Shown here one piece after another: positions 1-9,682 of a stretch of 64,000 bases of DNA. Location of the stretch: NCBI GenBank assembly GCA_963585895.1, contig OY757939.1:39226956-39290955 (forward strand), read 5' to 3'. Position numbers and translations under genes: made by a program. The DNA comes from Sepioteuthis lessoniana. Its lineage: Eukaryota > Mollusca > Cephalopoda > Myopsida > Loliginidae. A model generated the notes under the pieces. The model was not told the origin of the DNA, did no database searches, and saw only the letters and a program-made list of their open reading frames with translations. Within the stretch, counting starts at the first letter, position 1, and each line of letters opens with the position of its first letter.

Positions 1-140
1 TCTCCCAGAGTTCCATCATCACTGAAACCTCACCATTAAATTGTTTAGTGTCATATCAAGGACACTCATTGGGAGGGGTTTTACCCCTCTGCAGAGGTGC
101 AGTCGGTCTATTCTACAGCCCCAGCCGACTGGGCAAGACA
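1..140 (-). mobile_element. Element F, 5' region, truncated by window edge
   Basis: This is the tail-distal part of the dispersed element F. It carries the family signatures ttgtttagtgtcatat, gaccgcactc-type text and tacagccccagccgactggg, all in antisense. Strand is given by the sense in which F ends with the SINE-A-like tail. The ~55-bp modules and tail are absent, so it is a fragment. No coding potential is seen. Confidence 0.7.
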
Positions 141-293
141 ATAGTGGTAATATTTAACTCATAGCTGGGGTGATGAGAAAATTCATACCTTTTCCAATGG
201 TATTAATCTGAAAGTGATTGTAATCACTCAACTTGTGTTTGAACTCAATAACTGTGATGTCACTGTCCAGCATCTTAACCACTACGCCATAAG
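141..293 (-). mobile_element. SINE-A fragment
   Basis: This antisense copy runs from the core (actcatagctgg, catacctttt) to a degraded tRNA-like head ending near ccactacgccataagg. The 3' tail is missing, and the copy abuts element F on one side and a SINE-B-like tail on the other. It is diverged relative to the copies at 21.5 and 40.2 kb, so probably old. Confidence 0.6.
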
Positions 294-428
294 GACTTTG
301 TGCTAATATTTTTGAGAAAGGCATGAATCCCTCCTTTTCCCTTAGCTATGGATAAACCATAGGGTAGACTGACTTCTTTAGCCTTAGTAAGGCACCCAGT
401 GCAGGAGAAAGAAAAATCTGAATTCAAG
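294..428 (+). mobile_element. SINE-B-like 3' part
   Basis: It contains the core (gagaaaggcatgaatcc, agctatggataaa) followed by the SINE-B tail (ggcacccagtgcaggagaaag, tctgaattcaa). The tRNA-like head is missing, so this is 5'-truncated. Confidence 0.6.
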
Positions 429-440
429 TCAGTTATAAGT

Positions 441-962
441 AAAGTAAAGTTTGCCGACCGCAGTCAAGGGCAACCCAAAGGATCTCTTTTCGATAGCTAC
501 TACACTAAGGTGTAGGGGAGGGCACTACTCCTTTCCCTAGATTGCTCCATTTACCCTTGGTCCCTACCTTATAATACTCAGGGGAGGTGCCCGTGGTCTA
601 GTTGTTATCGTCGTAGGAAATGGACACGGCGACACGAGATCAAATCCTGGACGTGACTGATTGCATTTCACATAGCACTAATACCCTTGGGAAAGGTATG
701 AATCCAATTATTCTCCCTCCAGCTATGGGTAAATAGTAGGACAGACTAGGTTCTTCAGCCTTGGTTAGGCAACTAGTCTAGGAGAAGGAAAACTCTGAAT
801 TCAAACCTGTTAAACTCTGCTTAAAAATTGACCTTGTGTCATACCCTGCCCGAGCGGAGGGCTTGGTAAATATTACCTTATAATACTCAGAGTTAATCAA
901 GGTGGGATCAAGTACCATTTTTTGAGTCTTTGGTATGACAACCTGGGATTTAACCCAAGTCA
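441..962 (-). mobile_element. SINE-C interrupted by a SINE-B insertion
   Basis: Two pieces (about 441-581 and 875-962) form one antisense SINE-C: agctactacactaaggtgta and ccttataatactcag on the left, then aaggtgggatcaagtacc and ctttggtatgac on the right. The pieces are separated by a complete SINE-B flanked by a perfect 16-bp duplication of SINE-C sequence. The head (B-box side) is degraded at the right end. Confidence 0.75.
582..874 (+). mobile_element. SINE-B, full length with 16-bp TSD
   Basis: This copy of about 293 bp starts ggggaggtgcccgtgg. Its tRNA-like head has an A-box-like region (gtggtctagttgttatc) and a B-box-like region (gagatcaaatcctgg), followed by the core cccttgggaaaggtatgaat and the tail ending gcttggtaaat. 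The sequence accttataatactcag occurs exactly on both sides (566-581 and 875-890), which is a textbook retroposition duplication. RNA polymerase III promoter function is inferred from family knowledge. Confidence 0.85.
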
Positions 963-1040
963 GCTATATGCCTCTAAAAGATTGACCTATGTCACATCCT
1001 GCTTGTTGCCGAGGGGTTAGGTAAATACAAGCAAGACTAT
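963..1040 (+). mobile_element. SINE-B 3' tail fragment
   Basis: The stretch aagattgacctatgtcacat followed by gaggggttaggtaaata matches the last ~55 bases of SINE-B. Nothing of the head or core is present. Confidence 0.5.
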
Positions 1041-1092
1041 CATCAAAGGGAAATCGTGTACATGCTAGTGTAGTAGTTATATAAGAAAAGTT

Positions 1093-1306
1093 GGCAAACA
1101 TAGTTGAGGGTGACCCAAATGCTCCCTTTTCAATAGCTACAACACTGAGATGTAAGGGGAGGTGCTGCTTCTTTCCCTGGATTACTCAACTTTATCCTTG
1201 ATCCATACCTTATAATGCTGAGTCTTAAGCAAGGAGGCATCAAGTACCATTTTTAAAGTCTTTGGTATGACTTGACCTGGGATTGAACCCCTATCTCCAG
1301 GCTACT
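1093..1306 (-). mobile_element. SINE-C
   Basis: Antisense copy from gagggtgacccaaatgctcc to ctgggattgaacccc, the latter being the reverse complement of the B-box region (gggttcaatccc). The body is collinear with the other SINE-C copies. A CT-rich stretch without other features follows (1340-1450). Confidence 0.75.
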
Positions 1307-1477
1307 AGAAAAATGGACAGGTAATTATAAAATGGCATTTAATCTCTCTCTTTCTCTTTCTCTCTCTTGTTCTTTCACTTTTTCCTTCTTTTCTTCTCTC
1401 ATAATGACTTTCTCTACTTCATTCTTTTTTTAATTTCTCTTTAAACCATTCAATGGTTTCTTATTCCTTCTTGCCCA

Positions 1478-2088
1478 GTCAGCTGGGGCTATAGAATACA
1501 CTGACTGCTTCTCTTCAGAGGGGTAAGGCCCCACCACCAACGAGTGTCCTGGATATTATACTAAATAATCTGATGGTGAGGTTCCAGTATTGCTGGAGCT
1601 TTGGGGATTGCGAAGTACTCCTTCATAGTGATTGCTCCTAGGTCCACTCTGGCCCAGAGTGATAGCCCCTGATAGACCTAAACAGTGTACTTATGCTTAA
1701 CTGAATTACTTGAAATAGAACTGTTTTGATATTTAAACTGCATACTTATGCAAAACTGAATTGTATGAAATAGAACTGTTTTTGACATTGAAACTGAATC
1801 ATTTAAAATGTACTTACATTTAAACTATGTACTTATGCTAAACTGAATTATTTGAAATGGAACTGCTTTTGACATTGAAACTGTGTGTAAACAAAGTCTA
1901 TACTTATACTAAACTGAATTGTTTGAATTAGAACTGTTTGATTAAACCGAATAGCTTGAAATAGAAATGGTTTTGACACTACCCATGCTAAACTGAAATA
2001 GAATGGATTATTTGTATAAAAATGGATTTGGCATTAAATAACCTAAAAAGGTTGATATGCCATAAAACCCAAACAACCAACCTTATTC
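1478..2088 (+). mobile_element. Element F, near complete
   Basis: Sense copy starting cttgcccagtcagctggggc, then the conserved 5' domain (gatggtgaggttccagtatt, tggtccactctggc-type text), followed by several ~55-bp modules built on actgaatt-gtttgaaatagaactg. It ends with atttggcattaaataacc and gttgatatgccataaaaccc. No ORF is carried. The 3' tail is the same as that of SINE-A, so both are probably mobilised by one LINE (inference). Confidence 0.75.
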
Positions 2089-2241
2089 CTTTTGCTTTAA
2101 TTCTTTTATTCTTTCTTCTATTTTACTTGAATTATTTGAAAGGATTACAGTTGACTGATACTCCTGTGATCTCCAATCACCAACACGACTAAGTCCACTA
2201 TCTCAAACCAGCACAAGTGCCATTCAAGAGATAAATAATCC

Positions 2242-2242
<1 letters not shown>

Positions 2243-2292
<50 letters not shown>
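2243..2292. repeat. (AT)n microsatellite
   Basis: Uninterrupted TA dinucleotide run immediately upstream of mariner-1 copy A. Similar AT runs flank or neighbour the other mariner-1 copies, in line with TA target preference. Confidence 0.95.
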
Positions 2293-2313
2293 TCACACAT
2301 ACATGCACATGTA

Positions 2314-3200
2314 CGTGGTGCCTTCAATAAGTTTCCAGACTTTTTTTGTATGGGCATTTAAGATTGTTGTAGACTCTTGAAAATTCAGTATATTATTGCT
2401 ATATATCTTATGAGATGACTGACCAATTTTTATGATTTCAGCTTCAAATGAATACCTACAGCAGCAATTGGAATACATCCTACCTGATTTCCACAGCTGG
2501 TGAATTTCAAAAATGCAATCTGGACATGAGAACACTTTAGAAGAATGATATGTAATAAAATTCTGTTTTAAACTTGGAAAAAATGCCACAGAAACATATG
2601 GAATGCTTCAGACTGCTTTTTGAACATCTTGCATGAATCAAGCATCAGTTTTTGAGTGGCATAAGAGATTCAAGGGAGCCAGGGAGTCTGTGAGGGATGA
2701 TGAGAGGTGTGGGAGGAGTAAGGAAGTCAATATACCAGAGTTGATTGGCCAAAGAGTTAGGGTTAGGGTTACTATGTTGAGGTTTTAAGGGAGTTCACGA
2801 AGAGATTCCGCCAGAAGAGGTCAGCACTCTTCAAATCGGGTTAGTGGCATTTCCACCAGAACAATACACCAGTCCACAACTCCATCCTTGTCACAGACTA
2901 TTTGAGCAAGATAGGCATCAAGACAGTTCCTCACCCTCCCTATAGTCCAGACCTTGCTCCCTGTGACTTTTGGTTATTCCCTAAGCTCAGAGGCTGTCAT
3001 TATGAGACAATGGAGGAGATGAAAGAGGCTGTGACGAAGGTCATTGATACGCTTACACAAGAGGACTTCCATGGGGCCTTCCAGAAGTTGTTGGAACGGT
3101 ACAAGTGCATTGCAGCTGGAGGAGATTTCTTCGAAGGAGACTAGGGTTTCATGTGTATACTATCAATAAAAAAGTCTGGAAACTTATTTAATGATCCTCG
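2314..3200 (+). mobile_element. mariner-1 copy A, internally deleted
   Basis: An 887-bp element flanked by TA at 2312-2313 and 3201-3202. Its ends are imperfect inverted repeats (left ataagtttccagactttttt, right the complement aaaaaagtctggaaacttat). Both ends of a mariner transposase remain but the middle is missing. At 2752-2774 the junction reads agagttagggttagggtt, resembling telomere repeats; copy B has the same junction. This is therefore a non-autonomous deletion derivative that spread after the deletion. Confidence 0.85.
2632..3144 (+). pseudogene. Broken mariner transposase (copy A)
   Basis: The N-terminal helix-turn-helix region is readable as [11 protein letters not shown] and [15 protein letters not shown] text, ending near TPELIGQ. 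The central catalytic region is deleted. The C-terminal part resumes with KSGQ/HF-type text and continues open to a stop at 3144 (YSPDLAPCDFWLFPKLR, then FHGAFQKLLERYK). The catalytic Asp of the usual QDNAP motif reads Asn here (HQNNTP), and frameshifts and a stop separate the blocks, so it cannot be active. Family known: Tc1/mariner, DD34D. Confidence 0.8.
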
Positions 3201-3201
3201 T

Positions 3202-3373
3202 ATTTATACACACACACACACACATATATATACACTTGTAAGTTAAGATAACGTTGATACAGAATCAACTGACAGTTACAAACCATCATTTACCCTGTGT
3301 TGATACTATCCTAACACATATGTCTATGCTTTATCACCAATATTGAGCATTCTGTATTCATAGATGTAGCACA

Positions 3374-3410
<37 letters not shown>

Positions 3411-3538
3411 TAGTCTTCAATCCAGTAAATGTGGAGTAGGGAACAATTCCGTCAGGACAAATAAATTATTCAAATTTCGAATATTTAGATATTCATGGTA
3501 ATGAGCTCAATGTAAATAAATTCACAGAGCAAATAATA
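3202..3538. other. No gene; microsatellites
   Basis: AC and TA runs (3212-3234, 3378-3408) in otherwise unassigned AT-rich sequence. No ORF or repeat family is recognised. Confidence 0.6.
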
Positions 3539-3756
3539 TCATTTCAAGAAAAAAAACAATATTCAGTCACATTAGGATAATGAATTTATTTCCATCCTGT
3601 TGAGAGCATCCTGTTAGGAGGGATTTTATTTTCCTATTGGATCTGATGAAGTCCGGTTAAAAATTATTTTAGAGTCTTTGATTCATATCAATGCTCTTAA
3701 CAGGATGGAAATGAATTTATAATCCTAATGTTACCGAATATTGGATTTTTTCTTGA

Positions 3757-3762
<6 letters not shown>
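3539..3762. mobile_element. Foldback/MITE-like element with ~70-bp inverted ends
   Basis: The left arm (3540-3610: atttcaagaaaaaaaac, catcctgttgagagcat) is the near-exact reverse complement of the right arm (3692-3761: atgctcttaacaggatgg, ttttttcttgaaat). The ~80-bp spacer is unique and contains tctgatgaagtccggtt. Non-coding; probably a MITE or foldback element, superfamily unknown. Confidence 0.7.

Positions 3763-3763
<1 letters not shown>

Positions 3764-3805
<42 letters not shown>
3764..3805. repeat. (TA)n microsatellite
   Basis: Long TA run directly after the foldback element. Confidence 0.9.
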
Positions 3806-3808
<3 letters not shown>

Positions 3809-3869
3809 CACTATAAAAGGTTCTAAACTTCCAAATTTATTGTTGAAAATAATTCTTTTCTTGTTCAAA

Positions 3870-4312
3870 TTTACAACAAAACAAACAGTTCTATTTCAAG
3901 CTATTCAGTTTTTTCAAACAGCTCTAATTCAGCTAATTCAGTTTAGTATAAATACAGTTTAGCAACAAATTCACAGTTTAATTGTCAAAAACATTTCTAT
4001 TTCAAGCTATTCAGCTTAGTCAAACAGTTCTAATTCAAACAATTCAGTTTAGCATAAGTATGTAGTTAGTTCTATTTAACCCATAGATAGGGCCCTTTCA
4101 GGTGCTACTATTCTGGGCTAGAGTGGGCCTAGGAGCAATGGCAACGAAGTGTTACCCTGCACTCTCTAAAGCTCCAGCTTCATTGGAACCTCACCGTTAG
4201 ATTGTTTAGTGTCATATCCAGGACACTCGTTGGGAGGGGGGTCTTACCCCTCTGCAGAGATGCGGTCGGTGTATTCTACAGCCACAGCCGACTGGGCAAG
4301 CCTACGGTGGAG
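3870..4312 (-). mobile_element. Element F, antisense
   Basis: Antisense modules (agttctatttcaagctattc repeated with variation) lead into the conserved 5' domain (ccatagatagggcccttt, aacctcaccgttagattg, acagccacagccgactggg). The 3' tail is missing at its left end. Confidence 0.7.
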
Positions 4313-4324
4313 AGGTTAATTTTT

Positions 4325-4428
4325 GGAGATTCTCAAAGCATAATGGTTATTGTGACCGGAAATGGAATTAGCAAGCTGATTTCAAATCCCGGAAAAAGCT
4401 GTTTGTGTTTCAATTTGTGCTAATGCTC
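4325..4428 (+). mobile_element. SINE-B-like tRNA-related head
   Basis: It has an A-box-like stretch (ataatggttattgtgaccgg) and a B-box-like stretch (tgatttcaaatcccgg), followed by gtttgtgtttcaatttgtgc and a break at the RLE-LINE fragment. The core and tail are missing. Confidence 0.45.
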
Positions 4429-4535
4429 GACTTGCAAGAAGTGAAGGAAACTTGCTGTCACTCAGACTCCAGTGAAAAACTATCAGCTAACGCTGGTGTG
4501 AAAAACGCTGGTGTGAAAAACTCAAATGAGTAAAA
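4429..4535 (+). mobile_element. RLE-LINE 3'-terminal fragment
   Basis: Same text as the 3' end of the larger copy at 5880-6450: cttgcaagaagtgaaggaaa, then cactcagactccagtgaaaa and gtgtgaaaaactcaaatgag. A 15-bp segment (cgctggtgtgaaaaa) is duplicated in tandem here. Extremely 5'-truncated. Confidence 0.65.
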
Positions 4536-4629
4536 GAAAATTGAAAAAATGAATAAGTAAATGCAAAAAAGTACAGTTTCCCGGGAGACCTCTAACAGGG
4601 AGCATGCCTAAAAAAGAGGGACTCCTAGC

Positions 4630-4940
4630 GCCTAGGAGAAGTTATTTCTCCTTAAGCATTTACCACTTCGACTAGTAGGGAGCGCGTACTCGCTAAGTCC
4701 TGGGGCTTAGCAGTAGGTTGTGTGTCCTACTAGTAACAGCCTCTACTAAACGTATTCAATGAATACTCGACAAGCCTCAAACCTGTAACTGCTGAAAGGG
4801 ATTTTATAATATACTTCAACGCCTTGCCTGCGAAACACGACTATTTCTACTGGTTCAGGGAAACATTTTATACCTCAAAATTGTCGTAAAATCCTAAAAT
4901 AAAGTTTGAGTGTAAAGGTATCTTTGTCAATATGCACACC
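4630..4940 (+). repeat. LTR-like repeat J
   Basis: Shares with 29745-30060 and 62820-63285 (both reversed) the block ctactggttcagggaaaca followed by a conserved AATAAA (about 4899-4904) and gtaaaggtatctttgtc. A shared polyadenylation-type signal in three dispersed copies suggests an LTR R region or a retrogene 3' end. Boundaries and duplications are not clear. Confidence 0.4.
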
Positions 4941-4959
4941 TGAAAATTTCCCAACTAAA

Positions 4960-5175
4960 CCAACGACCAGAGGGACTCTTCATATGTCCCATATGACTTT
5001 GTAATAGCATGAATTAATTTGTTCTTCCTCTATCTATGAGTAAATAAAAGAGTAGACTGAGCGCTTTAACTTTACAAAGGCAACCAATCTAGAAGAAAGA
5101 AAATTCTAAATTCAAACTCCGATTTAAAATTGACTTTGTGTCACATCCTGTTCGTGGCGGAAGGATTGGGAAAAT
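4960..5175 (+). mobile_element. SINE-B-like, diverged
   Basis: Contains a core remnant (ctatctatgagtaaat), then agaaagaaaattctaaattc and ttgactttgtgtcacatcct, ending gaaggattgggaaaatacat. The head is not recognisable. Confidence 0.55.
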
Positions 5176-5551
5176 ACATACGTTTCATGTATGGGTATTT
5201 ACAGATTTTTAAGATAACTTACGATTCAACAAGTATTTCTTTTTAAGTTGTAACCTTTGCTTTTATTTCATGAATTATTTAGTTTTGGATATTCTTAAAC
5301 AGCCAGTCATTCAACTTGATTTGTGTTGACATACATCCAAAAGCAACATCTGCAATAAGAATTATTACCCAAGTAATTTAAATAATGGATACAAAGACAA
5401 TAAGAAATGATTTTTGTCTCGCCACAAAGAAAAAGGAATAGAAAAAAAGATCGTTGACCAGCCTCTGAGAAGTTTGAGCGCAAATTGTTCACACAGTTCA
5501 ACCAAAAATAAAACAACGTTAACTACTTCTGTGAGTCAGGCTATTTTCTAT
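5176..5551. other. Unassigned sequence
   Basis: No repeat family recognised. Short overlapping ORFs on both strands (about 70-80 codons) show no motif and are not called as genes. Confidence 0.5.
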
Positions 5552-5880
5552 CAGGGTGAGCCAGAAGTTTTACAATATTTTGGTAAAGTGAGGCATAATT
5601 TAGCAGCTCCGAAAGCTTCTGCCAAGGTCATGAAGGTAACGAACAACACTAAACTTTAAGATGCCAAGATCGCATGATACTCTCCGAGTGCTACTGACCG
5701 GATTTGTCTCCATGACTTCGAGCATCTACTCAGAATACACAGTTTTAGGCCGGCTTGACCTTGCCTGATCGTCGAGCTTCTTACAACCCAAGTGAAGTTT
5801 CTTCAACCATGTGATCAGTTTGGCCTTCATCTTTCGCACAACAAACGTTTTTTGGTTTCTTTGCGACTTTATGGAAGTCC
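5552..5880 (-). mobile_element. mariner-2 remnant, 3' end plus N-terminal half
   Basis: On the minus strand a transposase helix-turn-helix region (KNVCCAKDE-like, then a region ending PWQK) is followed directly by a short stretch and the terminal sequence acaatattttgg / gggtgagccagaagtt. The same join occurs in the copy at 12310-12690, so both derive from one deletion derivative lacking the catalytic domain. Stops and frameshifts are present. Its 5' end is cut by the RLE-LINE fragment. Confidence 0.65.
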
Positions 5881-6450
5881 GAGAAAATGAGATTTTTAGA
5901 ATCCTCAGGTATTTTGAGATATAAACCGATCACCGAATCTCGGCCAGAATCAACAAGAAGAAAAGATCTTGTCACCGAGTAGATTTTGCTGTTCCAGCAA
6001 ACCCCAGACTGAAAATAAAAGAAAGCGAAAAGATAGACAAATACTTGGATTTTGCCAGAAAGCTGAAAAGGCTACGAAATATGAAGATGATGGTGATACC
6101 AATAATAGTTGGCGCGCTAGGTATAGTCCCTAACCACTAGGAACAGTCTCTAACCACTAGGAACAGTCTCTAAGCGCTAGGAACAGTTTCCAAGTGCTTG
6201 GATTGTCGAAACTGGAAATCAGAGGCAAAATCGTGATCATGCAGACCACAGTAATGTTGAGATCGGGTAGAATACTGAGAAGAGTCCTGGAAACCAGAGG
6301 AGACTTGCTGCCACTCAGACTCCATAAAAAGACCACCGGCTGCCGCTTGTGTAAAAAAAACTTGCAAGAAGTGAAGGAAACTTGCTGTCACTCAGACTCC
6401 AGTGAAAAACCATCAGCTAACGCTGGTGTGAAAAACTCAAATGAGTAAAA
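5880..6450 (+). mobile_element. RLE-LINE 3' fragment
   Basis: Degenerate C-terminal coding sequence: an endonuclease-like block (reads like SRPEST...VTE*ILLFQ, equivalent to the PD...VDFA block of the 57.5-kb copy), then IDKYLDFARKLKRL-type text and IIVGALG, then LRSGRILRRVLETRGDLL. At 6125-6190 a 20-bp unit (aaccactaggaacagtctct-like) is repeated about three times inside the coding region. It ends gtgtgaaaaactcaaatgag followed by tgataatgat. Several frameshifts; non-functional. Confidence 0.7.
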
Positions 6451-6763
6451 TGATAATGATTATAGCTTGTCTTTATATTCCTGTTTCCCTCTTCTTTCTA
6501 TTTTGTGTTGCATTTTATTACTAAATGCATATATGAATCCATATATTACAAGATCAGTCCGGTTCAAAATAAAGCACGCATAATTCCTCTTCAATGGTAA
6601 CATATTCTGGTACTTTTAAACTGAAGCCATTAGTTAGGGGTCGTTAAGGTTTGGAGAAGGTTGACCTGTCTTGTCTGTCCACTCCAGTCGTTATGTAAAG
6701 AAATATTTGTCGGTACTTTTTTTTATAGATATTTCCAGTTTAGGAACTACTAGACCAGCTCAT

Positions 6764-6898
6764 GTAGTAATTTACCAAGCTTTTTGCTTAGATATGGCAC
6801 CAGGTCGAGTGAATGTGGCACCCACTGAGACTCGAACTCATTCGTGAAGGTTGGCTAGTCTACCTTGCTAACCAATAAACCACCCAAGATGCCCCCAT
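6764..6898 (-). mobile_element. SINE-D with 13-bp TSD
   Basis: Flanked by tagaccagctcat at 6751-6763 and 6899-6911. The antisense tRNA-like head shows the B-box region as gagactcgaactcat and the A-box region near ctaaccaataaaccac. The body (gccacattcac, aagcaaaaagcttggtaaa in sense) is short, for a total of about 135 bp. The RTE coding frame reads through when the insert and one duplication are removed. Confidence 0.85.
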
Positions 6899-7015
6899 TA
6901 GACCAGCTCATATACCTCGGTAACAATATCCCATCAACTGAAAACGATGTCAACATACCCATTGGAAATGCATAGACGGCTATTGACAAATATATGACCA
7001 TATACGAAATCTAAA

Positions 7016-7239
7016 CCCTCTTGAGGGGGAAGGAGACTCTGTAGCGTTGTGTTTAGCGTTCTACACTAATACATCGTGGTAAATGAGTTCGAACTCAAGC
7101 CGCGCTATTACGTTCACTTTCGGGATTCGGGGGGGGGGAAGCATGAACTCTTCTTTTCGCTGCCCTAGCAATTAGCTTCGACATTAAAAAAAAACCCACT
7201 AAGGTTGATATGCTTTTAACAAAGAAACCTAAAACAAAC
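7016..7239 (+). mobile_element. SINE-A, diverged, inside RTE copy
   Basis: Head with tggtaaatgagttcgaactc, then cgcgctattacgttcacttt, a degraded core with a G10 run, and the tail aaggttgatatgcttttaac with aaagaaacctaaaac. It sits between two collinear RTE pieces. Confidence 0.65.
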
Positions 7240-7311
7240 TGATCTCTCTGGTGAAATAAAACGGAAATTCCTCCAAAATCTAGTCATGTCAGCCCTGCTA
7301 TATGCTTACAC

Positions 7312-7758
7312 TGTTGTATAGCGGCATAATGAAGAAATGATGAAGCATGACATTTCTTTACAAAAATATAGCTCTCTCTCTCTCAACTTTATTTCTCGAA
7401 AGGATCGAAACTGCTGTAAGTGTGTGAGAAAGAGAGAGACAAGGAGACGAAGAACGTGGACACAGATTAGCGGAGGACTGCTATATTGACTCATATCTTC
7501 TTAGCTACATTGTGCCATATTCAGAGCCCCACTGAGCGCTTCCGCTTCTCGGCTGGGTGCACTGGGGCCGCTCCTCCACTTCGCCACGGGTGGCGCTAAG
7601 CGTAGTTTTCGTCCTGACTTGGTTGTAGCTCCAACTGACTGCTCGAGACTGACCGTTCTGACGTGGATACCCATGTATATATAATTTCCCAACACCAACG
7701 AGTTCCAATTGTCAAGTCACGTGAGCTGCTTGCACCTACGCATCGTTTGTTTTTCGTT
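7312..7758 (-). mobile_element. Probable solo LTR in RTE copy
   Basis: This 447-bp insert is flanked by ttacac at 7306-7311 and 7759-7764, and the RTE reading resumes at 7765. The left edge begins TGTTGTATAG, the same ten bases that start the solo LTR at 15023. Read on the minus strand it contains a TATA-like ttatatata (about 7674-7684) and an AATAAA-type signal (about 7388-7393). One terminus is not a canonical TG/CA, so the boundary or class is uncertain. Confidence 0.5.
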
Positions 7759-8195
7759 TTACACACCTGGAACATTCTGTCCCAGAAATCCTTAATTGAC
7801 GACTCTGTCACTGCTCAATATGCAATTTGAGAAAAAAACTTGATAGGAACAACGCAAGAATACTATGTGGTGGTTTTTAACAAATTCTAAAAGCAACACC
7901 CGAAAAAACAGCAGCTGTACGGCCACTTACCTACAATCTCACAATCCATCCAAGTAATTCGAGCAAGACAAGCAATGGAAGTAAGGGTGAATTCATTAGC
8001 GACATTCTCCTATGGACTCCTGCTCATAGACACACCAGTGTTGACCGGCTAGTAAAAACTTGCATTAATCAGTTCTGTACGGATACGGAATGATGTCTAT
8101 AGGACTTGCTAAGAGCGGCGGACGTTAGGGACGGAGGAAGAGAAAGAGTCAAAGGAATCCGTGCTGTTGGCATGTCTTTATGATGATGAATGATT

Positions 8196-8667
8196 ATTTT
8201 ATTGTTTTTTCAGGAGTGTCATTATTTTTTCTTGCTGATAAGATAACAAACCTTTTATTGCTTACTATTGCCAGTGAGATATGTCCCGTCAACTACTCTA
8301 CGTCACGTAGCTCACTCTTTAGGGGGCAAGTAGCTCTTCTGCCAATCTTCCGGGGAAAAGTGGCAATGGTGGTGGTATGGACCGATATCCGGTTGTTACG
8401 GCAGTAACTGATGCTACGATAAATCTGTTTTTGAGAGACTAGAGACTTCCCTTTTGGCATTTTTTTATTAAGCTCATGAATTATAATCAAAAGTTGTAGA
8501 GCAGTCATGGGCCACATGCGGACCGCATCCTCCTAATGATCAACCTAAGACTTAATCTTTTTTAAAGAAAATATCTGTTTACCCAAAAGAAAAAAAACCC
8601 TTTGCTGTTTCGAAGGCAGATGCTAACACGTATTGTCTTCTGTAGTAAAAAGTGTCTTTAACTCAAA
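8196..8667. other. Unassigned sequence
   Basis: No repeat family or convincing coding exon is visible. Short ORFs lack motifs. Confidence 0.5.
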
Positions 8668-8930
8668 TTTACCTCGATTGGTTAGAGTGTTCGCCAATGG
8701 CCCCGGAGACCTGGGTTCAATCCGAGGTCGAGTCATACCAAAGACTAAAAAAAAATGGTACTTGATGCCTGCTTGCTTAACACTCAGCAATATAAGGTAG
8801 GGATCAAGGGTAAAGTGGAGCAATCTAGGGAAAGGAGTAGCGCCCTCCCCTACACCTCAGTGTAGTAGCTATCGAAAAGAGAGCCTTTGGGTCACCCTCA
8901 GCTAAGGTCGCCAACTTTACTTACTTATTT
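8668..8930 (+). mobile_element. SINE-C
   Basis: tRNA-like head (A-box region tcgattggttagagtgttcg, B-box region gggttcaatccgagg), then gtcataccaaagact, tggtacttgatgcctgc, gggatcaagggtaaagtgg and ccaactttacttac. Full length apart from the first few bases. Confidence 0.8.
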
Positions 8931-9682
8931 CTTTGGTAATGAGGCCCACTTGATGATGAGCCATGTCTTATGTGGCCCGCTTCTCGAATAAGGTTGCCGA
9001 TGCCTGTTCGAGAATGGACGGTTCGTTTCGGGAGGCTGCAAAACACACAGTGGATTGGCAAGGCCCGAAGATGTTGTTTCCTTTTGGTGCGGTTAATCTT
9101 TTTGGCACTGAAAGTTAAACTTTTGACAGAAGTGAAATTGTGGGATATCTTTACTTTGTTTTATCTTATTTTCGTATTTTATTATTTGTTTTATTTTTAT
9201 TTTCGTGTTTTATTATTTGTTTTTGTGTTTTATTATTATCTTTATTCAAGATTTATTGATTTTATGAATTTCCATAAGCAAAAGGGCGTTTAAAATTCAA
9301 GGTTGATCACATGGCCACAAATCACCTTTTTGGACCACCCATCGATTCTGTTGAACATCTTTAAAAAATAGAATTTTAAAAAAAGGTAACCTTTGAACGC
9401 TTAAGCAGACAAAAGACTAACTTACTGGTTGTATCTTCACCAGGAAAACGCTCCAGCACTCAGCGTCTGCTTCGTTACAACATGAACCCGAGTCATTCGG
9501 GGATGAATAGCTGCCTAAGAGCTACTTTTTCAGCCAATACACTATTTTGTTGTTTGTTCAAAGTGCCCATTCTTTTACCAAAGTACGAGGGACATTTTGA
9601 TGCAGAGACACGTTCAAATGAATGAAGAAACAACACAAAGCTGCGTCACCTTTTTAAATTGCTTTTCGCTTTGTGTGTGGAC
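8931..9682. other. Unassigned, T-rich
   Basis: A low-complexity T-rich stretch (9150-9260) encodes only a hydrophobic shadow ORF. No repeat family recognised between SINE-C and element F. Confidence 0.5.

Larger units (their letters stand above)
6715..8190 (+). mobile_element. RTE LINE copy split by three insertions
   Basis: Four collinear pieces match the region after the reverse-transcriptase catalytic motif in the main RTE at 24.6 kb. They are about 6715-6763 plus 6899-7015 (LLDQLIYLGNNI, STENDV), 7240-7311 (GEIKRKFLQNLVMSALL), then from 7765 (LRKKLDRNNARIL, QLYGHLPTISQSIQV) to FISDILLWTPAHRH, ending with atgatgatga near 8190. Insertions between the pieces are SINE-D, SINE-A and an LTR-like element. 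Many stops; dead. Confidence 0.75.

Noticed and set aside
2755..2773. Interstitial telomere or chromosome-end fusion
   Set aside because: Only ~2-4 TTAGGG-like units and located precisely at a transposon deletion junction shared with a second locus.
3640..3680. tctgatgaagtccggttaaaaat as a hammerhead core
   Set aside because: CTGATGA is present but GAAA and helix I/III partners are not found; left as part of a foldback element.
5414..5659. 81-codon ORF as a small gene
   Set aside because: Its second half is antisense to the mariner-2 3' end and the first half shows no motif.
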